This document shows positions 21,754 to 30,787 of a stretch of DNA of 64,000 bases, piece after piece (position 1 is the stretch's first letter; every line of letters starts with the position of its first letter). Source of the DNA: CAVUXJ01 sp963814975 (GTDB taxonomy: Bacteria; Acidobacteriota; Vicinamibacteria; Vicinamibacterales; CAVVIG01); NCBI GenBank assembly GCA_963814975.1, contig CAWFFB010000007.1, positions 1-64,000 on the forward strand, read 5' to 3'. A model generated the notes under the pieces. The model saw only the letters and a program-made list of their open reading frames with translations, did no database searches and was not told where the DNA came from. The translations under genes were made by a program, and so were the position numbers.

Positions 21754-23247
21754 CTAGGCTGCTGCCCCGATCAGATCCCCCCGATGCACAGGTACTTTCA
21801 TCTCCAGGAACTCCTCCAGCCCATATTTCGATCCTTCCCGTCCGATTCCCGATTCCTTCATCCCGCCAAAAGGCGCGACCTCGGTGGAGATCAAGCCGGT
21901 GTTGACGCCGATGATGCCGAATTCCAACGCTTCCGCGACCCGCCAGACACGGCCGATGTCGCGGCCGTAGAAATAGGCCGCCAAGCCGAACTCCGTGTGA
22001 TTCGAGAGCGAGATGGCGTCGGCTTCCGTCTCGAATCGGAAAAGCGGTGCGACCGGTCCGAAGGTCTCCTCGCGCGCCACGTCCATGTCGACAGTGACGC
22101 CGGTCAGCACGGTCGGCGCGAAAAAGCGGCCACTGCCGCGCGTGCCGCCCTTTACGACGGTCGCGCCCTTCGAAACGGCGTCACGGATATGGCTTTCCAC
22201 TTTCTCGACGGCCTTCAGATCGATCAGCGGTCCCTGCGTAACCCCTTCCTCGAAACCGGAGCCGGACTTGAGCTTATCGACAGCGCGCCCGAGGCGGGCC
22301 GCGAACTCGTCGTAGACCGAGGCCTGCACGAGGAACCGGTTGGCGCAGACGCAGGTCTGCCCCGTGTTCCGGTACTTCGAAATGATCGCGCCCTCGACCG
22401 CGGCATCAAGGTCCGCATCGTCGAACACGATGAAGGGCGCGTTGCCGCCGAGCTCGAGGGAGACCTTCTTGACGGTCGACGCGCACTGGGCCATCAGCAG
22501 CTTGCCGATCTCGGTCGAGCCAGTGAAGGAAATCTTCCGGACCGTCGGATTCGACGTGAGCTCACCGCCCACCTCCGCCGCGGCGCCCGTCACGACATTC
22601 AGTACCCCCTTCGGTATCCCGGCGCGCTCGCCCAGTACCGCGAGCGCCAGCGCCGAAAAGGGCGTCTGCGATGCCGGTTTGGCGACGACGGTGCAGCCGG
22701 CCGCGAGCGCCGGCCCGACCTTCCTCGTGATCATCGCGATCGGGAAGTTCCACGGCGTGATGCAGCCGACCACCCCGATTGCCTCCTTGATGACGACAAT
22801 GCGCTTGTCACGCGCGTGCGAGGGGATCGTGTCGCCGTACGCCCGCTTCGCCTCTTCGGCGAACCATTCGATGAACGACGCCCCGTAGGCGACTTCCGTG
22901 CGCGATTCGGCGAGCGGTTTTCCCTGTTCGAGCGTCATCAGCCTGGCCAGATCGTCCTGGTTGGCCATGATCAGCTCGTACCAGCGGCGCAGGACCGCCG
23001 TGCGTTCCTTCGCCGGCCTGGCCCGCCAGTCGGGATATGCCGCCGCGGCCGCGGCGATGGCTTCACGTGTCTCGTTGCGGCCAAGTTTCGGCACCGTGCC
23101 GATGATTTCGCCGGTCGCGGGATCGTCGACCGCGATGGTCGAACCGCCAGCAGGGGCAACCCAGCGCCCGTCGATGTAACAGGCCTCACGAAAAAGCTCG
23201 TGATCCTTGAGAAGCTTCGTGATTCGCTCGGCTACCACGCTTGCCAT
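21754..23247 (-). CDS. gabD: NAD(P)-dependent succinate-semialdehyde dehydrogenase
   Basis: This 497-residue aldehyde dehydrogenase oxidises succinate semialdehyde to succinate, the last step of GABA breakdown. Active-site residues are visible: the nucleophilic Cys in NTGQTCVCANR, the general-base Glu in SLELGGNAP and the Asn in TPWNFPIAM. KPASQTPFSALALA and PFGGMKESGIGREGSKYG are typical of the GabD subgroup. The chosen ATG at 23247 has GGGAG upstream; a longer frame to 23283 is open. No GABA transaminase is nearby, so the physiological substrate is inferred from family resemblance only. Confidence 0.9.
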   Translation of the reverse strand: MASVVAERITKLLKDHELFREACYIDGRWVAPAGGSTIAVDDPATGEIIGTVPKLGRNETREAIAAAAAAYPDWRARPAKERTAVLRRWYELIMANQDDLARLMTLEQGKPLAESRTEVAYGASFIEWFAEEAKRAYGDTIPSHARDKRIVVIKEAIGVVGCITPWNFPIAMITRKVGPALAAGCTVVAKPASQTPFSALALAVLGERAGIPKGVLNVVTGAAAEVGGELTSNPTVRKISFTGSTEIGKLLMAQCASTVKKVSLELGGNAPFIVFDDADLDAAVEGAIISKYRNTGQTCVCANRFLVQASVYDEFAARLGRAVDKLKSGSGFEEGVTQGPLIDLKAVEKVESHIRDAVSKGATVVKGGTRGSGRFFAPTVLTGVTVDMDVAREETFGPVAPLFRFETEADAISLSNHTEFGLAAYFYGRDIGRVWRVAEALEFGIIGVNTGLISTEVAPFGGMKESGIGREGSKYGLEEFLEMKVPVHRGDLIGAAA

Positions 23248-23398
23248 CTTTGACTCCCTTCGATTCGAGTCCTTGATCAGCATAGCGCAAGGTGTGCGGA
23301 AGATTCCCGCGCAAACGACTGGGCCTCGAAACCTGAGCCTGAAATACTCAAGCTGCGACTCGGTTTAAGATGATCTCCTGACTATCTGGAGGGAGCCG

Positions 23399-23986
23399 AT
23401 GCGTCAGAATGCCGGGTGTGTTTTTCCTGCCTTCGTGTCCGTAGTACTCGTAGCTGCCGCCGTCCAAGTCGCGCTCGCACAGGCGGCACCGTCCGGAGCG
23501 AAACGGACTTATGTGTGGTTTGCGGAGCTCGTCTCCTTCGACGCCTCGGCGAAAACCATGACAGCCAAAGCGGCAGTCACCGAGGCAGTGGCGAAATACA
23601 TCGATCGATTCAAACCGGGACAGCGCATCGTGTTGGTCTGGTCGGCCGACAATACGACGCCCGAAACCGGACCGGTCCGTTACATCGAGAGCTACGATGC
23701 GATGAAAGGCTCGAACGTCGACCAGGGATACATCCTGCCGGCGGAGTTCGTGTCGGCTGACGCCGCCGCACGGGCCATCACGTTCAGGGCGACTGTGCCG
23801 GCGGCCGCGGTCCAGACGCTGACCGCGATCCAGCCCGGACGTCCGATCGCCGTGACCACGCCGATGAGTCAACCCTCCGAGACGGCGGTGATCGCGTCGA
23901 TCGCGATCTCGGATCGTTCGCAGCCGGCGCCGCCGAAATCGAGTGAGACGCATCAGGAGAGCTCGGCGCAGCCCCGCGCCAAGTAG
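23399..23986 (+). CDS. Secreted protein of unknown function
   Basis: The 195-residue protein has a clear signal peptide (CVFPAFVSVVLVAAAVQVAL, cleavage about ALA-QAA). The mature part has no motif I know; it looks like beta-rich repeats around KRTYVWFAELVSFDASAKTM and VSADAAARAITFRATVPAA, suggesting two similar small domains. A GGAGGGAG ribosome-binding site precedes the ATG. It is divergent from gabD and 30 bp before pgpA. Confidence 0.7.
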   Translation: MRQNAGCVFPAFVSVVLVAAAVQVALAQAAPSGAKRTYVWFAELVSFDASAKTMTAKAAVTEAVAKYIDRFKPGQRIVLVWSADNTTPETGPVRYIESYDAMKGSNVDQGYILPAEFVSADAAARAITFRATVPAAAVQTLTAIQPGRPIAVTTPMSQPSETAVIASIAISDRSQPAPPKSSETHQESSAQPRAK

Positions 23987-24016
23987 GTCGCCGGTCCGGA
24001 TTCTGGGTATGCTGGT

Positions 24017-24481
24017 GTGACGTTGGTTCCCGCCGCACTCGCATTCGCCACCTGTCTCGGTCTCGGCCACGCCCCTTTTGCGCCGGGTACATTCGGTTCG
24101 GCCGCCGGCCTTCTGTTATGGGCCGCGCTGCCACAGTCCGCGGCAGCGCATGGCGCCGCGATTGTCCTGATCTTCGCGGCAGGCGTCTGGAGCGCCGGCA
24201 TAGCCGAACACCATTTTCGCGGCACGGATCCGGCACCGGTCGTCATCGACGAGGTCATGGGCATGCTCGTGACGCTCTTCATGATTCCCGTGGGTTGGCC
24301 CGGGGCGGCTGCCGGCTTCGTGCTCTTCAGGGTCTTCGACGTGATCAAGCCGCCGCCGGCAAACCGTCTGGAGCGGCTGCATGGGGGCATGGGCATCATG
24401 GCCGACGATTTCATGGCCGCCGTATATGCGAACCTGCTCCTGCGGGTCGCTCTTGCACTAGGTAGTCGGATGGTTTGGTGA
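24017..24481 (+). CDS. pgpA: Phosphatidylglycerophosphatase A
   Basis: The membrane enzyme dephosphorylates phosphatidylglycerol phosphate to phosphatidylglycerol. The 154-residue length and motifs fit PgpA: LGLGHAPFAPGTFGSAAG near the N-terminus, VVIDEVMGML in the middle and FRVFDVIKPPPANRLERL followed by HGGMGIMADDFMAAVYANL. Three to four membrane helices are expected. Start GTG at 24017. Its end overlaps the earliest possible start of the next gene by a few bases. Downstream plsY and gpsA are further phospholipid genes. Confidence 0.9.
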   Translation: MTLVPAALAFATCLGLGHAPFAPGTFGSAAGLLLWAALPQSAAAHGAAIVLIFAAGVWSAGIAEHHFRGTDPAPVVIDEVMGMLVTLFMIPVGWPGAAAGFVLFRVFDVIKPPPANRLERLHGGMGIMADDFMAAVYANLLLRVALALGSRMVW

Positions 24482-24507
24482 TCGGGACATTGCTCGGGGA
24501 TGAAACA

Positions 24508-26238
24508 ATGCGAGTTGCCACCTTCGTTCGCACGGTGACGGGCGCGTGCACATTACTGCTCCTGGTCTCGAGTCTCGGGACCTCGGCAAGGGGACAAGGC
24601 GGCGCGGCTGGTCTACAGCGGTTGGAAGGCGAGCTCGAGACCCTTGCCGCGCGAGCGGGAGAGCCGCGGGTGTCGAGCGCCGCAGGCGTGACGCGATCCG
24701 ATGCGCCGCTATTGACGATCGAAAACACGGCGCCTTTCGAAAACAGCGAGCAGCGCCGGCTGGTGATGGTCGGCGGCCTGAACGGCGACGAACGCGGTAG
24801 CCTGGCCATCCTGGGCGCGATCGCGTGGTTCAAGACAAGCGCGCCTCCGTCTCTTCGCAGGATCTGGGCAGTGAGCGCGATGCCGTCGGCAGATCCCCAC
24901 CAGCGCGCCCGCGCCCGGCCCTATCTGTTTCCGCCGTTGAACGGTTTCTTCGATGATGCCGAGCAGCCCGAGAGCAGATATGCGTGGCGATGGGCGAACT
25001 TCCAGGCCCCGGACCTCGTGCTGGAAGTGTGGGGCGGCGATTCGATGTCGTGGACCGCGAGCGATTTTCCGACATTGAAAGGGGCAGCCGACCTTCCCCG
25101 CGGGTCCCTGGCGGCGGCGATGTCCGGCGGGGCGGGCCCCGACGGCGGGGGTGCGCCTGCGATCGTTGTCACGGCTCGCGCGACCGATGGGCCTCAGCTG
25201 CTGCAGCAGGTCTTGAAAGCGGCTGCCGGGCTGCCGCGATCGGCGTTGCACTCCGAGATCATCGCTCGCACGGCCCGAACTCCCCTTGAAATCGCCGGCG
25301 TGCTGGCCCGTCGGTACCCGGCCAACGCTGTCGTGAACTACATCCCGTCGGTGGCGTGGACCAACACCCTGCGGCTGGCGGCAATCACCGGTGACGCCTC
25401 GCTGGGGCAGCGGGTCCGCCAGCAGACGTTGCCCTGGGTCTCGGGGGCGAAGCCCCTGTTCGCCGAGCAGATCAACCTCGGGGCGGCTGCCGGTGCCATG
25501 GTCTATGCGGAGTTGGCGGCAGCCGGTGATGAATCGGCGCGTGTCCTGGCGATCCAGGGTGCCGAGGCTGCCTCTGCAGAGGGGCCAAACGGCATCGCTC
25601 AATACGGCCAGGGGTGGCCCGAAGACATGTTCATGACGGCCGCCGTTCTATCGCGCACAGGCAAGATGCCCGGCCGCGAGCGCGACCTGGATCGGCTGGC
25701 GGACCGGCTCACCGCGTATGCGGTTCGGCTGCAGCGTGAAGACGGGATTTTCATTCATTTCACCGATGGCCGTCAGCCGTGGGGCCGGGGCAATGGATTT
25801 GCGGCACTCGGGTTGATGGAAGGACTCAGCGCGATTCCACAAGCGCATCCTCTGCGCGAGCGGATCCTCACGATCTATCAGCGCCAGATGCAAGGGCTCG
25901 TTCCGCTGCAGGCTCCCGACGGCATGTGGCGGCAGATCGTGGATGAGCCGGGCAGCTATCGCGAGGAGTCGGTGACCGCGATGGTCCTGTCGGCGATGGC
26001 GCGAGGGATTCGGAACGGGTGGCTCGACCAGACGTATCGTCCGGTTGTCGAGCGCGCGTGGCGGGCGCTGGCAGCCCACGTCACGCCGGATGGCTCGATC
26101 ATCGATGTGTGCACGGGAACGAGTGCCGGGCCGACGCGCCGTTACTACCTCGATCGACCAGCGATTGCGGGCCCTGACGATCGCGGAGGCGCGATGGCGC
26201 TGCTCGCGGCGATGGAGATGCACGACCTCGGCCGGTGA
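24508..26238 (+). CDS. Secreted two-domain protein: M14-peptidase-like domain without zinc ligands fused to a GH88/GH105-like domain
   Basis: A signal peptide (RTVTGACTLLLLVSSLGTSA) is followed by a region of about 250 residues resembling M14 carboxypeptidases or succinylglutamate desuccinylases: VMVGGLNGDERGSLAILGAI stands where a GGxHxDE zinc motif is expected, and APDLVLEVWGG where the second zinc His should be. His is Asn in the first and Trp in the second, so the fold would be non-catalytic. The C-terminal 330 residues resemble unsaturated glucuronyl/rhamnogalacturonyl hydrolases (alpha/alpha-barrel): GWPEDMFMTAAVLSRTG and GRQPWGRGNGFAALGLMEGL. The likely role is extracellular sugar-acid breakdown. 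The start at 24508 was chosen for the signal peptide. Confidence 0.7.
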   Translation: MRVATFVRTVTGACTLLLLVSSLGTSARGQGGAAGLQRLEGELETLAARAGEPRVSSAAGVTRSDAPLLTIENTAPFENSEQRRLVMVGGLNGDERGSLAILGAIAWFKTSAPPSLRRIWAVSAMPSADPHQRARARPYLFPPLNGFFDDAEQPESRYAWRWANFQAPDLVLEVWGGDSMSWTASDFPTLKGAADLPRGSLAAAMSGGAGPDGGGAPAIVVTARATDGPQLLQQVLKAAAGLPRSALHSEIIARTARTPLEIAGVLARRYPANAVVNYIPSVAWTNTLRLAAITGDASLGQRVRQQTLPWVSGAKPLFAEQINLGAAAGAMVYAELAAAGDESARVLAIQGAEAASAEGPNGIAQYGQGWPEDMFMTAAVLSRTGKMPGRERDLDRLADRLTAYAVRLQREDGIFIHFTDGRQPWGRGNGFAALGLMEGLSAIPQAHPLRERILTIYQRQMQGLVPLQAPDGMWRQIVDEPGSYREESVTAMVLSAMARGIRNGWLDQTYRPVVERAWRALAAHVTPDGSIIDVCTGTSAGPTRRYYLDRPAIAGPDDRGGAMALLAAMEMHDLGR

Positions 26239-26263
26239 GTCTCTTGATTTCCCCATTCACCCC

Positions 26264-27553
26264 ATGAGGGCCTGGATCGTCGCCGTCGGCAGCGAGATGC
26301 TGACGCCATTTCGCGTCGATACCAACTCGCTCGTCATCACGGAGCGGCTGAACGCCATCGGCTGCGATGTCCGCCTGAAGGTGGTGGTCGGCGACTCCGT
26401 CGACGAGCTGGCCCAGGTGCTGACGGCTGCGCTTGACTCTGCCGATCTGGTGGTCTGCACCGGCGGACTTGGCCCAACCGAAGACGACATCACGAGGGAC
26501 GCTTTGACGCGCGTGCTCGGCGTGCCCCTCGAGACCGACGAAGCCATCGTCGAACACATTCGCGCGCGGTTTGCGCGGCGCGCCATGACGATGCCCGAGA
26601 TCAACCGCCGTCAGGCGATGGTGCCGCGAGGCGCGACCGTCCTTGCGAACCCAAACGGCACCGCGCCAGGACTCTGGATCGAGCACGGCCAGGTGCGCAT
26701 CCTCGTGCTGCCGGGCCCACCGCGCGAGATGACGCCGATGCTCGCCGCGGTGATACAGGAACGGCTGGCACCGTACAGCGGCGCGCGGGGCCTCTTTCGC
26801 CGGGTGATCAAGATCACGGGCCGCCCGGAGTCCGACGTCGATGCCCGCGCCCAGCCGATCTACGGACGCTGGACCACGCAGCCGGTGCCCATCACCACGA
26901 CAATCCTCGCGGTGCTCGGCCAGATCGAACTGCATCTGACCGCCGCCGCGGAGAGTCGCGTTGAAGCAGATATCGCGCTCGATGCCGCCGTCCTGGAACT
27001 TCAGGACGCCTTTGGATCGTCGATTTTCAGCGCCGACGGGCGGCCCCTGCCGCGTGTCGTCGGCGACATGCTGCGTTCGGCGGATTGGACCATTGCCGTC
27101 GCGGAGTCGTGCACGGGCGGCCTGCTCGCCTCGCTGCTGACCGACGTGCCGGGCAGTTCCGACTACGTCGAGCGCGGCGCCGTGTGTTACAGCAACCGCG
27201 CGAAAATCGATTGGCTCGGTGTACCCGAAGCGATCATCGCCGAGCATGGCGCCGTCAGCGAGCCGGTGGCGCAGTCAATGGCGGAGGGCATCCGCACCCG
27301 TGCGCATACGGACGTCGGCATCGGCGTCACGGGGATCGCGGGGCCAGGCGGCGGCACGCCGGATAAACCAGTCGGGACCGTCGCGATCGCGGTCGTCGCC
27401 GGCGACGACACACGCGTTCGAACATTTCAGTTCATCGGCGAACGCGAACAGGTGAAGTACCAGTCGGCTCAGGCGGCACTGAACATGCTGCGGCTCATGA
27501 TGCTGGAACGCAGGAAGGACGCTGAGAGCGGAAAGCTGAGAGCTGAGAGCTGA
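26264..27553 (+). CDS. cinA: CinA-family protein (NMN deamidase / MoaB-like domain)
   Basis: The N-terminal MoCF/MoaB-like domain (VAVGSEMLTPFRVDTNSLVI, then CTGGLGPTEDDITRDAL) may act on ADP-ribose. The C-terminal CinA domain (VAESCTGGLLASLLTDVPGS, then GVTGIAGPGGGTPDKPVGTV) is the nicotinamide-nucleotide amidase. It has 429 residues with ATG at 26264. The last codons (KDAESGKLRAES) and the TGA are read from a GCTGAGA heptamer array, so the C-terminal tail has been extended or replaced by repeat sequence. Confidence 0.92.
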   Translation: MRAWIVAVGSEMLTPFRVDTNSLVITERLNAIGCDVRLKVVVGDSVDELAQVLTAALDSADLVVCTGGLGPTEDDITRDALTRVLGVPLETDEAIVEHIRARFARRAMTMPEINRRQAMVPRGATVLANPNGTAPGLWIEHGQVRILVLPGPPREMTPMLAAVIQERLAPYSGARGLFRRVIKITGRPESDVDARAQPIYGRWTTQPVPITTTILAVLGQIELHLTAAAESRVEADIALDAAVLELQDAFGSSIFSADGRPLPRVVGDMLRSADWTIAVAESCTGGLLASLLTDVPGSSDYVERGAVCYSNRAKIDWLGVPEAIIAEHGAVSEPVAQSMAEGIRTRAHTDVGIGVTGIAGPGGGTPDKPVGTVAIAVVAGDDTRVRTFQFIGEREQVKYQSAQAALNMLRLMMLERRKDAESGKLRAES

Positions 27554-27564
27554 GAACTGAAAGC
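27521..27564. repeat. GCTGAGA heptamer array overlapping the end of cinA
   Basis: Units GCTGAGA, GCGGAAA, GCTGAGA, GCTGAGA, GCTGAGA and ACTGAAA follow one another, with a 7-bp period. The array encodes the last ten residues of CinA and its stop codon. AGCT within the units makes it self-complementary. Confidence 0.85.
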
Positions 27565-27596
27565 CAAGGATCATACGAAGCAGTCAGCATTTTCTG

Positions 27597-28163
27597 ATGC
27601 GTCTCTTTGCGTCGATTGACATGTCCGACGCTGCGCGCGCCGCGATCGCGGCCGAACAAGCGGCGATCGTATCGTCGATGGGTGATGCCGCTCGGGACCT
27701 GAGGGTCGTTCGCCCGGAACACATGCATCTGACGCTGGCGTTCGCCGGCCAGGCGACCGACGCGGTCGGGGCCGCGATCGTTGAGAGCATGAGACTCGAG
27801 ATCGCTCAGGCGCCCTTCGAGCTGACGTTCGGGGGCGTCGGGACTTTTCCGCCGCGGGGAGCGCCGCGAATCCTGTGGCTCGGTGTCATAGGCGGCGCTG
27901 ACGCCGTCCTCTCGCTGCATGCCACGGTGGCGGGCCGGTTCGAGACTGCCGGTGTGCCCCAGGCCCGCCGGCCGCTCCAGCCGCACCTGACGCTCGCGCG
28001 ATGGCGCCGCACATCGGGATCGTTCCGGTTGAAGGCGACCGGCAACGTCCATCGCGTGGCCACAGTTGAGGTCGCGCGCGTCGCCTTGTACCAAAGTCGG
28101 TTATCCTCGTCCGGGCCGCCGACCTATGTTCCGTTGGCGTATTCTCCTCTAAGGACGAACTGA
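27597..28163 (+). CDS. thpR: RNA 2',3'-cyclic phosphodiesterase (ligase T family)
   Basis: The 188-residue 2H phosphoesterase opens 2',3'-cyclic ends of RNA. Both catalytic HxTx motifs are present: HLTLAFAG (about residue 44) and HLTLARW (about residue 130). The N-terminus MRLFASIDMSDAARAAI is typical. It sits 43 bp after cinA, a common pairing, and 10 bp before plsY. Confidence 0.92.
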   Translation: MRLFASIDMSDAARAAIAAEQAAIVSSMGDAARDLRVVRPEHMHLTLAFAGQATDAVGAAIVESMRLEIAQAPFELTFGGVGTFPPRGAPRILWLGVIGGADAVLSLHATVAGRFETAGVPQARRPLQPHLTLARWRRTSGSFRLKATGNVHRVATVEVARVALYQSRLSSSGPPTYVPLAYSPLRTN

Positions 28164-28173
28164 CCCTCCCAAG

Positions 28174-28770
28174 ATGCCCGTCATCGCCATCGTCGCCGCC
28201 TACGCCATCGGATCCATCCCCTTCGCGCTGATCCTGGCGCGGCAGTGGGGCACGAGGGACCTGCGACTCATTGGCAGTGGCAACCTCGGTGCGGCGAACG
28301 TATGGCGCGCGACGGGGGCCACCGCCGGTGTCCTGGTTGCGCTCCTCGACATCTTGAAGGGCGCCGCCGGGGTTGTCGTGGCCGAGCGGCTCAATAGCGG
28401 CGCCGCAGCGCCGGCTGCGGCCGGTGTCGCAGCCGTCGTGGGGCACATCTACCCGGTGTGGCTGGGCTTTCGCGGCGGGAAGGGCGTCGCGACGAGCTGC
28501 GGTGTCTTCGCCGTGCTGACCCCGCTCGCCGTCGTGCCGGCCCTCGCGGTCTTCGCCATCAGCGTGTGGATTACGAAATACATCTCGGCCGGGTCGGTGC
28601 TGGCGTCCCTTGCGCTGCCGCCGCTCGCGTATGCCACCGGCGGCTCCCCGTCGGCCGTCACCGCCGCGGCCGTCGTGGCGGCCCTGGTCCTCTTTCGTCA
28701 CCGTTCCAACCTGACGCGGGTGCGTGCGGGCACCGAGCCCCGGGTAGGGATGGTCGCGCCCGAGGGTTAG
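28174..28770 (+). CDS. plsY: Glycerol-3-phosphate acyltransferase PlsY
   Basis: The membrane enzyme moves an acyl group from acyl-phosphate to glycerol-3-phosphate, the first step of phospholipid synthesis. Its 198 residues hold five or so helices and the three cytoplasmic motifs: GSGNLGAANVWRATG, then GHIYPVWLGFRGGKGVATSC, then LFRHRSNLTRVRAGTEPRVG. It is 4 bp from gpsA, which supplies its substrate. Confidence 0.93.
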   Translation: MPVIAIVAAYAIGSIPFALILARQWGTRDLRLIGSGNLGAANVWRATGATAGVLVALLDILKGAAGVVVAERLNSGAAAPAAAGVAAVVGHIYPVWLGFRGGKGVATSCGVFAVLTPLAVVPALAVFAISVWITKYISAGSVLASLALPPLAYATGGSPSAVTAAAVVAALVLFRHRSNLTRVRAGTEPRVGMVAPEG

Positions 28771-28774
28771 GCCC

Positions 28775-29781
28775 ATGCAACACGTCACCGTGCTCGGCGC
28801 GGGCGGTTGGGGAACGGCGCTCGCCGTTCATCTTGGCCGGATCGGTCACGAGGTGCGCCTTTGGGCGCGCGATCCCGCGCTCGTCGCCGAGGTAGCCGCC
28901 CGCCGCGCGAACGCCGTGTATCTGCCCGACGTTTCGCTTCCAGAAACCGTGACCGTGACAGCTTCCTTGGCAGAAGCGCTCGCCGACTCCAAGCTCGTGG
29001 TCTCGGCGCTTCCCTCACACGGCTGTCGTGCCGTGCTGCGGGTGGCGGCTCCCCACATCGAGTCGAACGCGACCCTCGTCAGCGCCACGAAAGGCCTCGA
29101 GACCGACACGCTGCTGCGGATGTCGGAGGTGATCGCGCAGGAGCTGGGCACGGGGCGTCCTGTGGTCGTGCTGTCGGGGCCGAGCTTCGCGGTCGAGGTG
29201 GCCCACGAACGTCCGACGGCGGTCCTTGCCGCCTCGACTTCGGAGGCGGCGACCGGCCTGGTCCAGGAAGAGTTCCGCGGGCCGTACTTTCGTCTATACG
29301 GGTCGCAGGACGTCGTCGGCGTCGAGATCGGCGGGGCCATGAAGAACGTCATCGCGATCGCCGCCGGGGTGGTCGAAGGGCTCGGGCTGGGACACAACGC
29401 CTTGGCGGCCCTGATCACGCGCGGCCTGGCTGAGATCACGCGGCTCGCTTGCGCTGCTGGAGGCCGCCGGGAGACGACCGCCGGCTTGAGCGGGCTCGGC
29501 GACCTCGTGCTGACGTGCACGGGACGGCTCAGCCGAAATCGCCACGTCGGCCTCGAGCTCGCGCAGCGGCCGTCGGCTCCACGAAATCCTCGCCGGCGAT
29601 GAAGATGATCGCGGAGGGCGTGAACACGACCCGCGCCGTGCTGGCGCTCGGGGAGCGCTACGGCGTCGAGCTGCCGATTGCCACGCAGATGGGTGCCGTG
29701 CTCGACGGGCGATCGGAGGTCCGCGCGGCAGTCGATGCGCTGATGGTCCGGCCACAGCGGACGGAGAGCGAAGGAGGTTAG
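28775..29781 (+). CDS. gpsA: NAD(P)-dependent glycerol-3-phosphate dehydrogenase (one frameshift)
   Basis: The enzyme reduces dihydroxyacetone phosphate to glycerol-3-phosphate for PlsY. The N-terminal Rossmann motif is VTVLGAGGWGTALAVHLGR. The catalytic Lys lies in EIGGAMKNVIAIAAGVVEGL, and GLSGLGDLVLTCTGRLSRNR is the domain-2 signature. The frame breaks at about 29570, between GLELAQ and the segment ending AMKMIAEGVNTTRA; one base restores it. The C-terminal part in the second frame ends RPQRTESEGG. Confidence 0.9.
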
Positions 29782-29840
29782 GGCGCGCCCTTAGCCGCCC
29801 GCACAGGCTGCGATACCCTGTCCGCGATAAGATCGAGGAA

Positions 29841-30765
29841 ATGGGTGTCTTCGGCCGGCTCCGCGACAGTCTTTCCCGCACCAAGCAGCAGATCGTCGAT
29901 CGCTTCGAAGACCTCGTCCGGCAGGCGGACGAGCCGGAGCGGCGTGCGCGGCCGATTGACGTCGAGACCCTCGAGGCCCTCGAGGAAGTCTTGATCTCCG
30001 CCGACATCGGCGTGGCGGCGACCGAGCGGATCATCGCGGCCGTCAAGGGCCGGACCCGCAGCGGCGAAAGCCTTCGAGATCTGGTGAAACAGGAGATCCG
30101 ACAGGTATTCGCGGGCGTCGATCATCGGACCGCCGCCGCCAGCGCTCCCATCGTGACCCTGGTCGTCGGCGTGAACGGGACCGGCAAGACCACCACCGTC
30201 GGCAAGCTCGCGAACCTGCTCAGGAAGGAAGGGCGGCAACCACTGATCTGCGCGGCCGACACATTCCGCGCCGCAGCCGTCGAGCAGCTCGAGATCTGGG
30301 CGCGTCGGGCCGGCGTCGACATCGTGCGGGCGAAGGACGGCGCCGATCCCGCGGCCGTCGTATTCGATGCCATCACGTCTGGAAAGGCAAAAGGCCGGGA
30401 TCCCATCCTCATCGATACCGCGGGTCGCCTGCATACCCGGGTGAACCTGATGAACGAGCTCGAGAAGATTCGCCGGATTGCGTCACGCGAGGTGCCGGGC
30501 GCGCCGCAGGAAGTCTTGCTCGTGCTGGACGCCACGGTCGGCCAGAACGGCGTCGTCCAGGCGCGCGAGTTCACCAACGCCGCCGGCGTGAACGGCATTG
30601 TGCTTGACGAAGCTGGACGGGACGGCAAAGGGCGGCGTCGCCGTCGCGATCGCCCACGACCTGAAGCTCCCGATTCGCTACGTGGGCGTTGGCGAGGGGA
30701 TAGACGATCTCGTCGCGTTCGACGCGAGCGAGTATGTGGACGGCCTGTTCGAAGAGAAGTGGTGA
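29841..30765 (+). CDS. ftsY: Signal recognition particle receptor FtsY (one frameshift)
   Basis: The SRP receptor GTPase docks ribosome-SRP complexes at the membrane. The short form seen here lacks a long acidic A domain. The N domain reads MGVFGRLRDSLSRTKQQIVD. The G domain has VVGVNGTGKTTTVGKLA, the DTFRAAAVEQLE motif and LIDTAGR. Near 30609 one extra T turns VLTKLDGTAKGG into VLDEAGR and nonsense; after correction the protein ends EYVDGLFEEKW. GAGGAA before the ATG is the ribosome-binding site. Its end overlaps the earliest ribD frame. Confidence 0.92.
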
Positions 30766-30787
30766 CGTCCTGACAGCATCCGACTAC

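Noticed and set aside
24475..24507. Earlier start of the GH105-type protein
   Set aside because: It overlaps pgpA and would place 11 residues before a clean signal peptide that starts at ATG 24508.
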